Of a stretch of DNA of 41,163 nucleotides, positions 1-9,394 are shown one piece after another. Origin of the DNA: Candidatus Woesearchaeota archaeon. GTDB taxonomy: Archaea; Nanobdellota; Nanobdellia; Woesearchaeales; DSVV01. The notes below the pieces were generated by a model that saw only the letters and a list, made by a program, of their open reading frames with translations, was not told where the DNA came from and did not search any database. Location of the stretch: contig JACRKF010000002.1 in NCBI GenBank assembly GCA_016219865.1, forward strand, positions 1-41,163, read 5' to 3'. The number at the start of each line of letters is the position of its first letter. The stretch's first letter is position 1. Position numbers and translations under genes: made by a program.

Positions 1-420
1 AAAGTTATTTATGAAAAAGATATTCAAGAACTTGAAAAAACGTTGAACAGCCCAGAACTTTATATTACTGAAGAAACTTTACAGAAAGTCTATGAACAAC
101 ATAAGGGAACACTTACTCAATTTATTAAACATATTTTAGGATTATATAAATTTCCTGATTCGCAGCAGAGAATTGAAGAAGATTTCAAGAAATTCATAGT
201 AGCTCATAATAAAGTTTATACTGCGGATCAGATAAATTTCTTAAGAGCATTAATGACTGTTTTTAGTAAAAAGAAACATATTGAATATCATGATTTTTTT
301 GAACCACCATTTACAAATTTTGGGACACATGCTCCTACACCATTATTTTCTGAAGAACAGCTAAAAGAAATGGTTGAGTTATGTAATCAATTGGAAAAAG
401 AACTGTTTGCTTCTACTTGA
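1..420 (+). CDS. hsdR: Type I restriction enzyme R subunit, C-terminal end (partial)
   Basis: The reading frame is open from the first base, so this is the 3' end of a longer gene; the track's TTG start at 43 is internal. The segment resembles the C-terminal helical region of type I R subunits (ITEETLQKVYEQ, DQINFLRALMTVF, FFEPPFTNFG), which contacts the methyltransferase. The nuclease and helicase domains lie upstream of the window. HsdR is the ATP-dependent translocase and nuclease of the complex formed with HsdM and HsdS encoded downstream. The stop is followed at once by a 10-bp inverted repeat. Assignment is by family recognition of the motifs; the partial state is certain. Confidence 0.87.
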   Translation, partial: KVIYEKDIQELEKTLNSPELYITEETLQKVYEQHKGTLTQFIKHILGLYKFPDSQQRIEEDFKKFIVAHNKVYTADQINFLRALMTVFSKKKHIEYHDFFEPPFTNFGTHAPTPLFSEEQLKEMVELCNQLEKELFAST

Positions 421-450
421 TGTAGACAAAGTTAGCATGATTTGTCTACA
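421..450. promoter_or_regulatory. Perfect 10-bp inverted repeat, terminator or operator
   Basis: TGTAGACAAA and TTTGTCTACA are perfect inverted arms around a 10-nt spacer. The repeat starts directly after the hsdR stop and ends about 9 nt before a TATA-like TTTAAATA (about 460-467), which sits about 20-27 nt before the ATG at 487. It is followed by ATAACATTTTT, so it could be an hsdR terminator. Its place just upstream of the promoter of a ribbon-helix-helix-like gene would also suit an operator. Confidence 0.6.
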
Positions 451-486
451 ATAACATTTTTAAATAAGTTAGCTTTTCGCTCATTT

Positions 487-918
487 ATGGCAACAAAAGA
501 GTGGAAAGCAATATCAGTTAAAGTTAATGAAGACGTTCGTAATGCAATCGAACTAATATGCAGAAGAGAACAAATCACAGTAAGTAGATTCTTAGCCAAT
601 CTTGTTGCACATGAAGTAGAACCTATTCTTAACCCGAACATACTACCTGAAAATAAAGGCATTCCATTAATTGGTGAAAATAAATTCAAATACACAGCAG
701 AATCAGATTGTTTTCTTTGGCAAATTGATTTAGGTATAAACGGTTTTGCTCTACTTGGTGAAAACATACCACCAATTTATGTGGAAAATTTACAAAAAGC
801 AATAAATGATGGACTTTTACAAAGAACAGAATTTCTAAACACTAACAAGAAAGGAGCAGTAATACCTCCTAAATTATTAAAATATAAGGTGAAGAAACAT
901 GCTAGCACAAGAACTTAA
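487..918 (+). CDS. Ribbon-helix-helix-like protein in type I R-M operon
   Basis: 143 aa from ATG 487. The track starts at TTG 442, inside the inverted repeat; ATG 487 is better because a TATA-like TTTAAATA lies about 20-27 nt upstream, which fits a leaderless archaeal start. Residues 5-40 (ISVKVNEDVRNAIELICRR, then a second helix) look like the strand-helix-helix of MetJ/Arc DNA-binding proteins. The rest is not recognised. It overlaps hsdM by 20 nt, so translation is probably coupled. A regulator of the R-M operon acting on the palindrome 5' of it is a reasonable inference, not shown. Confidence 0.6.
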   Translation: MATKEWKAISVKVNEDVRNAIELICRREQITVSRFLANLVAHEVEPILNPNILPENKGIPLIGENKFKYTAESDCFLWQIDLGINGFALLGENIPPIYVENLQKAINDGLLQRTEFLNTNKKGAVIPPKLLKYKVKKHASTRT

Positions 919-2416
919 GGGAAAAATAAGCAAATTATGGGATAAGTTTTGGGCAGGAGGACTTGCTAATCCATTAACGGCAATAGAGCAAATTTCTTAT
1001 TTAATATTTATGAAAAGATTAGAAGATTTGGATAATCTTGAAGTAAAAAGATCAGAAGCACGCAAAGAGAAATATATTTCAGTTTTTGAAGGCAATGAAG
1101 ATTGCCGTTGGTCTCATTGGAAACATTTTAACGCAGATGAAATGATTGTTCACGTACGAGACAAAGTATTTCCATTTCTAAAAAATATCAAGAAAGGTGA
1201 AGATGGAGAATTTTCAAAGCAAATGCAGGATGCAATATTTTTAATCCCAAAACCGTCTTTATTACAAGAAGCTGTTTCAATAATTGATGAATTAAATATT
1301 ACTGCAAGAAACCAAGATACACAAGGAGATATTTACGAGTTTTTACTTTCAGAATTAAATCAAGCTGGGAAAGCAGGACAATTCAGAACTCCAAGGCATA
1401 TTATTCGGATGATGGTTGAGCTTTTGAATCCACAACTTGGAGAGAAAATATGCGATCCTGCTTGTGGAACTGCAGGTTTTTTAATCAATGCTTACCAGTA
1501 TTTACTAAAAATGAATACTTCTTCAGATTTAATTAAATTTGATAATGAAGGTGTAGCATACAATCTGATAGGAGATAAAATTGTTGATAAACAACACTGG
1601 AATCTTTTAAGGAGACAAACTCTTTATGGTTTTGACTTCGATCCTACAATGGTTAGAATAGCCTCTATGAATATGATTTTACACGGAGTAGAACACCCAA
1701 ATATTAAAAGATTTGATACATTATCCAAAGGATTTGAACATAAAGCAGATTATGATGTTATACTTGCAAATCCACCTTTTACTGGAAGCATTGATGCTTC
1801 AGATATTAACAATAATTTCAAAGTTGGAACAACAAAAACAGAATTATTATTTTTAGAGTTATTTTACAATCTGCTCAGTATTGGTGGCAGATGTGCGGTT
1901 ATTGTTCCCAATGGTGTATTATTTGGAAGTTCAAATGCGCATATAAAAGTTAGACAATTATTATTAGAAAAATGCCAAATGGAAGCAGTTATTTCAATGC
2001 CCTCTGGTGTCTTTAAGCCATATTCTGGAGTAGGAACAGCTATTTTGATTTTTACTAAAGGTGGAAAGACTTCCAATGTTTGGTTTTATGATATGAAATC
2101 AGATGGGTTTAGTCTTGACGATAAAAGAGATATTGTTGATGGAAAAGGAGATATTCCTGATATTGTAGAACGTTTCAAAAACAGGCAATCCGGAGAAAAT
2201 AGTATTATTGTTTCATTTGATGATATTAAGAATAATGATTATAATTTGTCTATTTCAAGATACAAAGAAGTGAAACATGAAGATGTGGTATATCAAAAGC
2301 CAGAATTGATTATCGAGGGAGTATTAAAAAAAGAAAAAGAAATTGCTAATGAACTTAAAAGTTTACATGATGGATTAACAAGAGGTCTGAAAAAAGGATT
2401 GAAGGACGGATTGTAA
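899..2416 (+). CDS. hsdM: Type I DNA methyltransferase subunit M (N6-adenine)
   Basis: 505 aa, usual length for HsdM. The N-terminal helical HsdM_N part (KLWDKFWAGG, ISYLIFMKRLEDLD) is followed by a class I SAM-dependent methyltransferase: SAM-binding motif I DPACGTAGFL near residue 190 and catalytic motif IV NPPF near 290. It methylates adenine at the site chosen by HsdS and forms the core of the R-M complex. The start overlaps the preceding gene by 20 nt, and the stop abuts the ATG of the Mrr/TPR gene with no gap. No key motif is missing. Confidence 0.95.
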   Translation: MLAQELKGKISKLWDKFWAGGLANPLTAIEQISYLIFMKRLEDLDNLEVKRSEARKEKYISVFEGNEDCRWSHWKHFNADEMIVHVRDKVFPFLKNIKKGEDGEFSKQMQDAIFLIPKPSLLQEAVSIIDELNITARNQDTQGDIYEFLLSELNQAGKAGQFRTPRHIIRMMVELLNPQLGEKICDPACGTAGFLINAYQYLLKMNTSSDLIKFDNEGVAYNLIGDKIVDKQHWNLLRRQTLYGFDFDPTMVRIASMNMILHGVEHPNIKRFDTLSKGFEHKADYDVILANPPFTGSIDASDINNNFKVGTTKTELLFLELFYNLLSIGGRCAVIVPNGVLFGSSNAHIKVRQLLLEKCQMEAVISMPSGVFKPYSGVGTAILIFTKGGKTSNVWFYDMKSDGFSLDDKRDIVDGKGDIPDIVERFKNRQSGENSIIVSFDDIKNNDYNLSISRYKEVKHEDVVYQKPELIIEGVLKKEKEIANELKSLHDGLTRGLKKGLKDGL

Positions 2417-4156
2417 ATGAAAGAAAATAAATATAAAACAAGAGATGAGTGGAAGAAGTTATTACTTACTCTATCTGAACAAGAGTTTCAGGATCTCTCT
2501 TATGATATTTTAAAAAAAAATTCTTTTCAGAATGTTAGACCAAGAGGTAAAGGTGGCGATGGTGGTAGAGATATTCAAGCTGAATTTGTTCAAAAGATAG
2601 GAAAAGAAACGTTAACCCAAAAGTTTTGGTTTCAATGCAAAAGATATGACATAACACCCTTAAATTTCAAGGCTTTTTCAACAGAAGTAGTAAGAGCGCA
2701 AGATGATGGAATAGACAGATTTGTAGTTATGTCAAATAAGGACATGACATCCGATACAAAAACAGAAATAGAAAAATGGAACAATCGTAATAAATGCCAG
2801 ATTAGTGATTGGACTGGAACCCTATTTATAGACATGCTTTGGGAGTTACAAAATGTTTGTAAAACATATTTTCCCGATGAAAAAATTCCACCTCTTGTTG
2901 ATGTAAAAGAACCAATTTCTGCAATTTATCAGTCAGAAAATGTAGGAAAGAGGTTTGGCGTTGAATTACAAATTCAAACTAAAAAAGAAGTTAATCTTAA
3001 TAATCCACAAGAAGTTGCAGATATAATAAAAGACGCTTTAGTTAATTTAAATCAAATTGACATCAATATAAAGTCCCTACTTTATCAAAAAATAAGCTTA
3101 TTTTTCTTTTCATTTGATAGAATTGATGACGCTTTAATGCTTTTAAATAAGTCATTGGAGATCACGCCAAAGAATATTGAAGCGTTATTGAATAAAGGAT
3201 TTATTTTAGAAAGAATAAATGAGCTTGAAGAATCTAATGAATGTTACGATGAAATTCTCACAATAGAACCAAATAATAAATATGCATTAAATAATAAAGC
3301 TCATAATTTACATAGACAAGGGGAGTTAGAGGAAGCTCTTGAAATAATAACAATAGCTCTTGAAAAAGATAAAGATTTCATAATTTCAGTAAAAAATAAA
3401 ATAAATATTTTAAAGGCTTTAGATAGGGCTGATGAGGCACTTAATTTCCTCAAAGAAAAAGAAGAGCTTCTAAAAAAGTCAAATGATCTTAGGCAAACTG
3501 AGATTGATTTATGTATTTATCTGATTGATTTAAAAAAAGCATACGAACTTAATGAACAGATTTTAAATGAGAATTCAAATGAGATTAATGCTATAAATAA
3601 CAAAGGAGTAATATTCGAAAAAAATTCTAATTATCAATATAAAGAAAAATATCTTGAACTTGCATTTCAATGCTTTGATGAAGTTGTAAAGAAAGATAAG
3701 ACATTTGTGCTTGGTTGGTCAAATAAAACAGCTGTTTTACTATATAAAAATATTGAAGAAGCTTCTAAGATTATTGATTTAGCATATACATCATTCTCAA
3801 AATCTTCCTATATTCTAAATGAGAAAGGAAAGATTCTACTGATGAATAATCGATTTAAAGAAGCTCTTGATTATTTTGAAAAAGCTTTAAAATATCAACA
3901 ATATTATGATGAAAAGTTCTTAATAAATAAAGCCAGTGCTTTTATCGAATTAGGAAGATATAAAGAAGTGTTACAAATAGCTGAAAGGATACTTCATTTT
4001 AATCCTAAGAGTTCGGCAGCGTGGCATATTAAAGCCCAAGCATCTCATTTTTTACATGAACCTACAAAAGCGAGAATATTTACTCAAAGAGCTGAGCAAT
4101 ACATTAAGAAGCCAATTAGTTTGTTAGAGGGGGAAAATGAATTCAAATCAAAATAA
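2417..4156 (+). CDS. Mrr-like PD-(D/E)XK nuclease fused to TPR repeats
   Basis: 579 aa. Residues about 15-150 match the Mrr/restriction-endonuclease-like fold: an N-terminal helix LSEQEFQDLSYDIL, then GGDGGRDIQAEF and FWFQCKRY, giving the D...QxK core of a PD-(D/E)XK site. From about residue 210 to the end are repeated helical pairs typical of tetratricopeptide repeats (ALLNKGFILERINELEES, ALDYFEKALKY). Such TPR arrays usually mediate protein contacts. It lies exactly between hsdM and hsdS, abutting the first and overlapping the second by 20 nt, so it is made with the type I complex. It may be an accessory nuclease; the target is unknown. Confidence 0.8.
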   Translation: MKENKYKTRDEWKKLLLTLSEQEFQDLSYDILKKNSFQNVRPRGKGGDGGRDIQAEFVQKIGKETLTQKFWFQCKRYDITPLNFKAFSTEVVRAQDDGIDRFVVMSNKDMTSDTKTEIEKWNNRNKCQISDWTGTLFIDMLWELQNVCKTYFPDEKIPPLVDVKEPISAIYQSENVGKRFGVELQIQTKKEVNLNNPQEVADIIKDALVNLNQIDINIKSLLYQKISLFFFSFDRIDDALMLLNKSLEITPKNIEALLNKGFILERINELEESNECYDEILTIEPNNKYALNNKAHNLHRQGELEEALEIITIALEKDKDFIISVKNKINILKALDRADEALNFLKEKEELLKKSNDLRQTEIDLCIYLIDLKKAYELNEQILNENSNEINAINNKGVIFEKNSNYQYKEKYLELAFQCFDEVVKKDKTFVLGWSNKTAVLLYKNIEEASKIIDLAYTSFSKSSYILNEKGKILLMNNRFKEALDYFEKALKYQQYYDEKFLINKASAFIELGRYKEVLQIAERILHFNPKSSAAWHIKAQASHFLHEPTKARIFTQRAEQYIKKPISLLEGENEFKSK

Positions 4157-5303
4157 TTGGGAATGGAAAAAAATAGGTGAGATTTGTAATTTAGTAAGAG
4201 GAAGTTCTCCAAGACCAAAAGGAGATCCAAGATATTACTATGGAAAAATTCCTAGATTAATGATATCAGATATAACTAGAGATGGAATGTATACCACACC
4301 AAAAACAGATTTCTTAACAGAAGAAGGTGCAAAACTAAGTAGGCCTATGAAAAAAGGGGAAGTAATTATGGCTGTAAGTGGTAATCCGGGATTAGCAACT
4401 ATTCTTACGATAGATGCTTGTATTCATGATGGGTTTGTTGGATTTAGAGAATTAAATCTCGAAATTAAACCAGAATTTTTGTACTACTATTTAAAATTCT
4501 ACAAAGAGTTACATAATTCACAATCAGTTGGTGCAGTATTTAAAAATTTGAATACAATTCAGATAAAACAATTCAAAATGCCAGTGCCACCTATTACAAC
4601 TCAAAAACATATTGTAGAGATTCTTGCTCGCATAGAAAAAATAAAGCGAAATAGAGAAAAATTAAATGAAGAGACAAACAAGATTATTCCAAGTATTCTT
4701 TATAAGATGTTTGAAGAAGACAAATACCACACTGAAGAAATTAGAAACCATGTTGAAGAAGTTAATTCAAGAGATCCTACTAAAAAACCAGATGATATTT
4801 TCAAATATTTAGATATATCTGGAATAGATAATCAACAAGGCAGTATTAAAGAGTATAAAGAAATTATTGGTAAAGATGCACCAAGCAGAGCAAGAAGAGA
4901 GATTAAAGAAAACGATGTGATTATTTCAACAGTTAGACCAAACTTAAATGCAACTGCTTTAATTCCTAAAGTCCTAAATAATCAAATTGCTTCAACTGGC
5001 TTCTGTATTCTTCGATGTAAAAAAACGATTAATCCAAGATATCTCTTTAGTATTACACGACAAAAGAGATTTGTAGACAATTTAGTTTCTAAGATGAAAG
5101 GAGCATCTTATCCTGCAATTACCAATAACGATATTCTAACCTTTAAAATTTCAATTCCACCTATCCCCCTTCAAAATCAATTCGCTTCCATCGTTGAAAG
5201 AGTAGAATCAATAAAACAAAAGCAGAACCAAGCAACGACTGAAATAAACGCTTTATCTGATACGTTAATACAGAAAGCGTTTAATGGAGAGTTAACCAAT
5301 TAA
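4137..5303 (+). CDS. hsdS: Type I R-M specificity subunit
   Basis: 388 aa with two target-recognition half-subunits. The first starts WEWKKIGEICNLVRG and ends in a conserved region with VPPITTQKHIVEIL. The second ends in the matching region IPPIPLQNQFASIVERVESI, closing with LIQKAFNGELTN. Each half is a TRD followed by a long helix that sets the spacing of the bipartite DNA site. The ATG is preceded by GAGGGGGAAA, a good ribosome site, and lies 20 nt inside the end of the Mrr/TPR gene. It is at the short end of the HsdS length range. The sequence it recognises cannot be read from here. Confidence 0.93.
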   Translation: MNSNQNNWEWKKIGEICNLVRGSSPRPKGDPRYYYGKIPRLMISDITRDGMYTTPKTDFLTEEGAKLSRPMKKGEVIMAVSGNPGLATILTIDACIHDGFVGFRELNLEIKPEFLYYYLKFYKELHNSQSVGAVFKNLNTIQIKQFKMPVPPITTQKHIVEILARIEKIKRNREKLNEETNKIIPSILYKMFEEDKYHTEEIRNHVEEVNSRDPTKKPDDIFKYLDISGIDNQQGSIKEYKEIIGKDAPSRARREIKENDVIISTVRPNLNATALIPKVLNNQIASTGFCILRCKKTINPRYLFSITRQKRFVDNLVSKMKGASYPAITNNDILTFKISIPPIPLQNQFASIVERVESIKQKQNQATTEINALSDTLIQKAFNGELTN

Positions 5304-5304
5304 A

Positions 5305-6159
5305 ATGCCAAAAATAAATCTCTATAAACCAGTTGGAATAATTGTAGTTGTGTTTATAATTTTGATACCTATTTTTTCATTATTCAAAGAAGACCCAATT
5401 GACATTACTGCAAGCTTTGGTTGTATTGGAGGAAGTTCTTGTTTTGTTGGTGAAATTCTTAAATTAAATGTTAAAATTAACAGTAATGAAGAAACTTTAA
5501 CAAATCAGAATAAGTCAATTAGTGTTATATCAACAGCAATTCAGGGAGAGCAAATTGTGAATACCACAATTATTGGAGCTGATACTCAATTATCTATTCC
5601 ATTAAAATTAAGTTTGGAAGAAGGTAAATATAAAATTAAGATTACTTCAGATCTAGTTAATGTAGGTGGATTTTTTGATAAAGTTTTATTGAGTATCAAA
5701 TATCTATTTTATGAAATATTCGACATTAAATATTCTTACACTCAAGAGATAATAGTGAGATATCCTGTTGTTAAATCAACAAGTGTTAATTATGTTTGTA
5801 CAGATAAAGGTTTTTATTTTGAAGCGATTAAATTAAAACTAGAAGATAATAACCTTCAAGAACTAAATTGTAAAATGAGAATTTATACTAATAAGTTAGT
5901 ATCAACAAGTCATTCCTTATTATCAGAATCACCTTTAAGTGCGCAACTTCATTATTATGATAGTAATTTCACAAATATTAATAAAAAAGATCTATCGGGG
6001 TCAATTCAAAAAGTTTCCTTCTTTGCAGATCCTGCTGTTCAGCAAATAGATACTAAGATCGTACCTGTTTGTTTAATCGAAAACAATGAAATTGAGGTCA
6101 AGAAATATGAAGAAAGGCTCTTACGATGTAAAGTAAATAAAAAGTCATTCTGGAGTTAA
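5305..6159 (+). CDS. Membrane-anchored protein of unknown function ending the R-M operon
   Basis: 284 aa, not recognised. Residues 8-27 (VGIIVVVFIILIPIFSLF) form one membrane anchor or uncleaved signal. The rest looks extracytoplasmic and strand-rich, with paired cysteines (FGCIGGSSCF, then VNYVC, LNCKM, VPVC and LLRCK) that could form disulfides. The ATG lies one base after the hsdS stop, so it is co-transcribed with the R-M genes. An outer-face protein is odd in such an operon. It might be an unrelated passenger or link the R-M locus to the facing secretion cluster. It converges on the VirB4 gene with a 40-nt gap. Confidence 0.55.
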   Translation: MPKINLYKPVGIIVVVFIILIPIFSLFKEDPIDITASFGCIGGSSCFVGEILKLNVKINSNEETLTNQNKSISVISTAIQGEQIVNTTIIGADTQLSIPLKLSLEEGKYKIKITSDLVNVGGFFDKVLLSIKYLFYEIFDIKYSYTQEIIVRYPVVKSTSVNYVCTDKGFYFEAIKLKLEDNNLQELNCKMRIYTNKLVSTSHSLLSESPLSAQLHYYDSNFTNINKKDLSGSIQKVSFFADPAVQQIDTKIVPVCLIENNEIEVKKYEERLLRCKVNKKSFWS

Positions 6160-6199
6160 TTGAATACTTATTTTACGACCTTACTTACGAAGTTACATT

Positions 6200-9100
6200 T
6201 CAGCGTTTTAAGCCCCCATACCTTGAATTTCGATAGTCTACGAAGTTTAAAACTCCCCCTATATTTGAGTTCTTTTGTCCACTGAACTGAAACTCTGTAA
6301 ACTGTTTTATTTGATTACGACCTAATATTTTAATCCCATATTTTGTATAACTATCAAATTTATTCATATCAGTCAGCACAATATACCCCCTCTCCCCATA
6401 CTTTCTTTTAACTTCAGTAAATTTCTCATCAATTCTATCTCGATGTTTATCAATTTCCTTCCCTGTTTCAATTTCTAAGACTATTTCCTGTCCTGCTTTG
6501 TTGATAAATATAATGTCTGGCTTTTTGGTTTGATAAGTCCAAACCTGATCTGTATATTTTCTAATCTCTTCAAGAATCAATCCAACAAGTAAGGTATGTT
6601 CTAAAGATTCTGGATGTCGTGGTTTAATGTAGTATGAATGCGGACCAGATTCTAAACCATGTCCTTTTTTTAACATAAAACCCTGATTGTTTAGAAAGTT
6701 AATTTGTAAAATGCTTAAGTTCTTTGCTAAGAATATTAATTTGGTTGTATCCAAATCTGCTCGTTCTTCTTCTTTATTTGATTGTTTTGCTTCCTTAAGC
6801 TCATTTATCTTAATCAGCTCATCAGGATTGGTTGTAATCAATCTGTGCTCTTCTGGTGAAGCAATAACCTCAAGCTCCTGATGCTCATTTTCTAAAATCA
6901 GAATTCCATTGCCAAGAGAAGCTGCAATTAAGAAATCTTTTTCAGCCTGACTTAAGTTGAATGTTTTTGCAACATTACTGATAACTGCTGGTTTCTGCCG
7001 TAATAAGAATGTATACGAAGTATTGGCTAAAACAGCATGCCCTGCTTTGGAAGCAACTAAATCTGCAACATCCTGCGTAATCATCAATAAACCAAGATTA
7101 TATTTTCTGCAGGTTTTTACGATTTCAAAAATATATGAACTTTCTTCAGCAGTCTGAAGCATGCTCCATGCTTCATCAATGATTAACAATTTTCTGCGAT
7201 TGCTGTCTTTCATTTTCATATAGACATAATCCAGAACGAGATACATAACAACTGGCTTCACTTGCTTTGGCATTGAACCAATGTTAAAACAAACAAAATT
7301 ACTGTCAAAATTAATCTCTGTATGCCTGTCAAGAAATCCAAATACTCCTTTAGAAGTATACATCTGAATTCTATTCATTAATGCACGATAGGTTACTTTT
7401 TCCTGCTGGACAGCAGTTCTTTCAAGCTTTGCCAATGTATTGTATAAATCAGTCATTATTGGTGGTTTGTGACTCTCGTAATCATCCCGTGTTATTCCGC
7501 AGTTTTCATAGGTTAAATCAATTGCTTTGTCAAGAATTGATTTTTGCAGTTCATTAATATCGCCAAACATAATCTGAAATACATCTAACAAAGATAACCT
7601 TTTTTCAAGATATTCGTGCCCCATTAAATCAAGCGGATTAATCACTGTTTTAGAATTCTTTGAGATAGTAATACATTCGCCGCCATAATGCTGCGTAATC
7701 GCAAGATATTCACCCTGTGGGTCAATGATAATAACGTCGCAACCATTCATATACTGCCGTGAAATAAGCAATTTCGTAAAATAGGATTTGCCAGCGCCAG
7801 AAGTTGCTAAAATAATTCCGTTTGCATTGGTAAGATTAAAGATATTTTTGATATAGGGAATTTTGTTTTTATTCAACCCTAACAAAATGCCATTATCATC
7901 ACCATCAAGAAAAGGAGAAGAAAAAGGAAAGAATGCTGCTAATCCTTCAGTGTGAATATTTCGTTTTATCTTCAGCTTGTTGTTAGCAAGTGGCAGCATA
8001 GACGCATATCCTTCCATCATTTGAAATAATGGCACACTGCTTTGTATCATTAATCCGTCAAACTCTGCTTTTACTCTTTTTGCCAGTAAATGTGTTTCTT
8101 CTTTTGCGCCTTTGCACATAACATAAAGAGAAACATCAAATAATTTCTGTTTTCCTTTTTGTAAATCTTCAAGTACTTTCTTAGTAGAAGAGAATTTTAT
8201 TTCCAGTGATGGATTTAATATGCCTTTTTTAGAATCAGTATAAAGATCAGCCTGCTGTTTCTGCAAGTCTCTGTTTAATTGCACCATTGTAAAATCTAAT
8301 GGGTATGGTTCAATGTGAATACTGATGTCATACTTTTCTCCTGAAGAGATTATTTTATCCAGAAATCCCATCTCCACAGAATGAGGATAGCCTGTTACTG
8401 CCAATATTTTACAGAAGATATTATCAACTTCAAAATAGTCTGGATAAAAACTTATTTTTTCTGGAGCAAACATAAAGTGAGCAATCTCTTTCACTTCCTC
8501 TGCCTGCGCTTCTTTTTGTTTGTTGTTTGCTATGTAGGAATAAAATAATTCGATTAATTTCTTTTCCTGCAACTGTTTGACTTTTAATCCTAAACTTGCT
8601 AACTTTTCACTGCATACCTTTACTTGCACATCTAAATAATCTTTTTCCTGAATAATAATATAGAAATTCCTGTTCTGAATCTTATTCTCTTTGATTGTTT
8701 TCTTTACAAACTCGCAATAGGAATTTATCAGATTTTGCAGTAGTTCTGCTTTCTTTTCATCTTTAATTGATTTTATTTTTTCTTTGATTTTATTGTCTGT
8801 ATATCGCAAATGTTCAGAAAGCTGAATTGGTGTGCTTGTTATATGAATTTGAATAGGAAAATCAAGCCCATTAAGAAATTTCTGAAATCCTACGATAATT
8901 GCATTCTTTTCTTCTTCAGTCTTGAGCATAAAATTGACTGGAGTTATTTCCAGAATTGCCAACTTATTCTTATTTTGATATACAGTTGCCTGTTCTATCT
9001 TCTTAATATCAACAATTTGTTTAAGCAAATTGCTTAATACCTCTATCTTTGGATTTCTCAGATAATTGTACCAATGCTTGATTTTATTGAGTCCATCAAA

Positions 9101-9316
9101 GAACATGAAAAAAGCTGCCATAAAGAAAATGAAAATAGAAATCGAACCAGAAATAGAAATGGGAAGAGCTGTTTTAAGAATTAATAGGAATACAAGAAAG
9201 AAAGCAGGGAAAGCATACGCTAATTGCGGGAATGTCAAGCCAAAGATGATCTTTTCTTTGTGCTGCAATGGTGGAGGAATGTCGTATGCCATTGAATATG
9301 ATATTGAGTTACTCAT
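6200..9316 (-). CDS. VirB4/TraC-like T4SS ATPase with C-terminal PD-(D/E)XK-like domain
   Basis: 1038 aa from ATG 9316; the track's TTG at 9334 adds only six residues and has no better ribosome site. The N-terminus holds a PrgI-like membrane segment (residues about 20-70, two hydrophobic stretches). Residues about 90-850 form a VirB4-type conjugation ATPase: Walker A ATSGAGKSYFTK near 507, Walker B LLIIDEAWSML near 712, and MITQDVADL as the RecA-fold glutamine motif. The last 190 residues carry KPDIIFI, then EIVLEIETGK, near 934-950, a D...ExE...K pattern like restriction-endonuclease-fold nucleases. It would power pilus assembly or DNA transfer through the VirB6-like and pilin genes upstream. 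The nuclease call is a pattern match only. Confidence 0.87.
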   Translation of the reverse strand: MSNSISYSMAYDIPPPLQHKEKIIFGLTFPQLAYAFPAFFLVFLLILKTALPISISGSISIFIFFMAAFFMFFDGLNKIKHWYNYLRNPKIEVLSNLLKQIVDIKKIEQATVYQNKNKLAILEITPVNFMLKTEEEKNAIIVGFQKFLNGLDFPIQIHITSTPIQLSEHLRYTDNKIKEKIKSIKDEKKAELLQNLINSYCEFVKKTIKENKIQNRNFYIIIQEKDYLDVQVKVCSEKLASLGLKVKQLQEKKLIELFYSYIANNKQKEAQAEEVKEIAHFMFAPEKISFYPDYFEVDNIFCKILAVTGYPHSVEMGFLDKIISSGEKYDISIHIEPYPLDFTMVQLNRDLQKQQADLYTDSKKGILNPSLEIKFSSTKKVLEDLQKGKQKLFDVSLYVMCKGAKEETHLLAKRVKAEFDGLMIQSSVPLFQMMEGYASMLPLANNKLKIKRNIHTEGLAAFFPFSSPFLDGDDNGILLGLNKNKIPYIKNIFNLTNANGIILATSGAGKSYFTKLLISRQYMNGCDVIIIDPQGEYLAITQHYGGECITISKNSKTVINPLDLMGHEYLEKRLSLLDVFQIMFGDINELQKSILDKAIDLTYENCGITRDDYESHKPPIMTDLYNTLAKLERTAVQQEKVTYRALMNRIQMYTSKGVFGFLDRHTEINFDSNFVCFNIGSMPKQVKPVVMYLVLDYVYMKMKDSNRRKLLIIDEAWSMLQTAEESSYIFEIVKTCRKYNLGLLMITQDVADLVASKAGHAVLANTSYTFLLRQKPAVISNVAKTFNLSQAEKDFLIAASLGNGILILENEHQELEVIASPEEHRLITTNPDELIKINELKEAKQSNKEEERADLDTTKLIFLAKNLSILQINFLNNQGFMLKKGHGLESGPHSYYIKPRHPESLEHTLLVGLILEEIRKYTDQVWTYQTKKPDIIFINKAGQEIVLEIETGKEIDKHRDRIDEKFTEVKRKYGERGYIVLTDMNKFDSYTKYGIKILGRNQIKQFTEFQFSGQKNSNIGGVLNFVDYRNSRYGGLKR

Positions 9317-9394
9317 TTTATAGCGAGTTGACAAGATTAATATTGCAGAACAGGGTTAAAAATGGCATTAACAAGAATTACGGGTTATACTATT

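Noticed and set aside
432-767. 111-aa minus-strand ORF
   Set aside because: It is antisense to the RHH-like gene, has no recognisable family, and its frame depends on the codon pattern of the real gene.
6687-9323. Several plus-strand ORFs (6687, 6957, 8810, 9066)
   Set aside because: All are shadows of the VirB4-like gene; their products are Ser/Phe-rich or Lys-rich with no domain.
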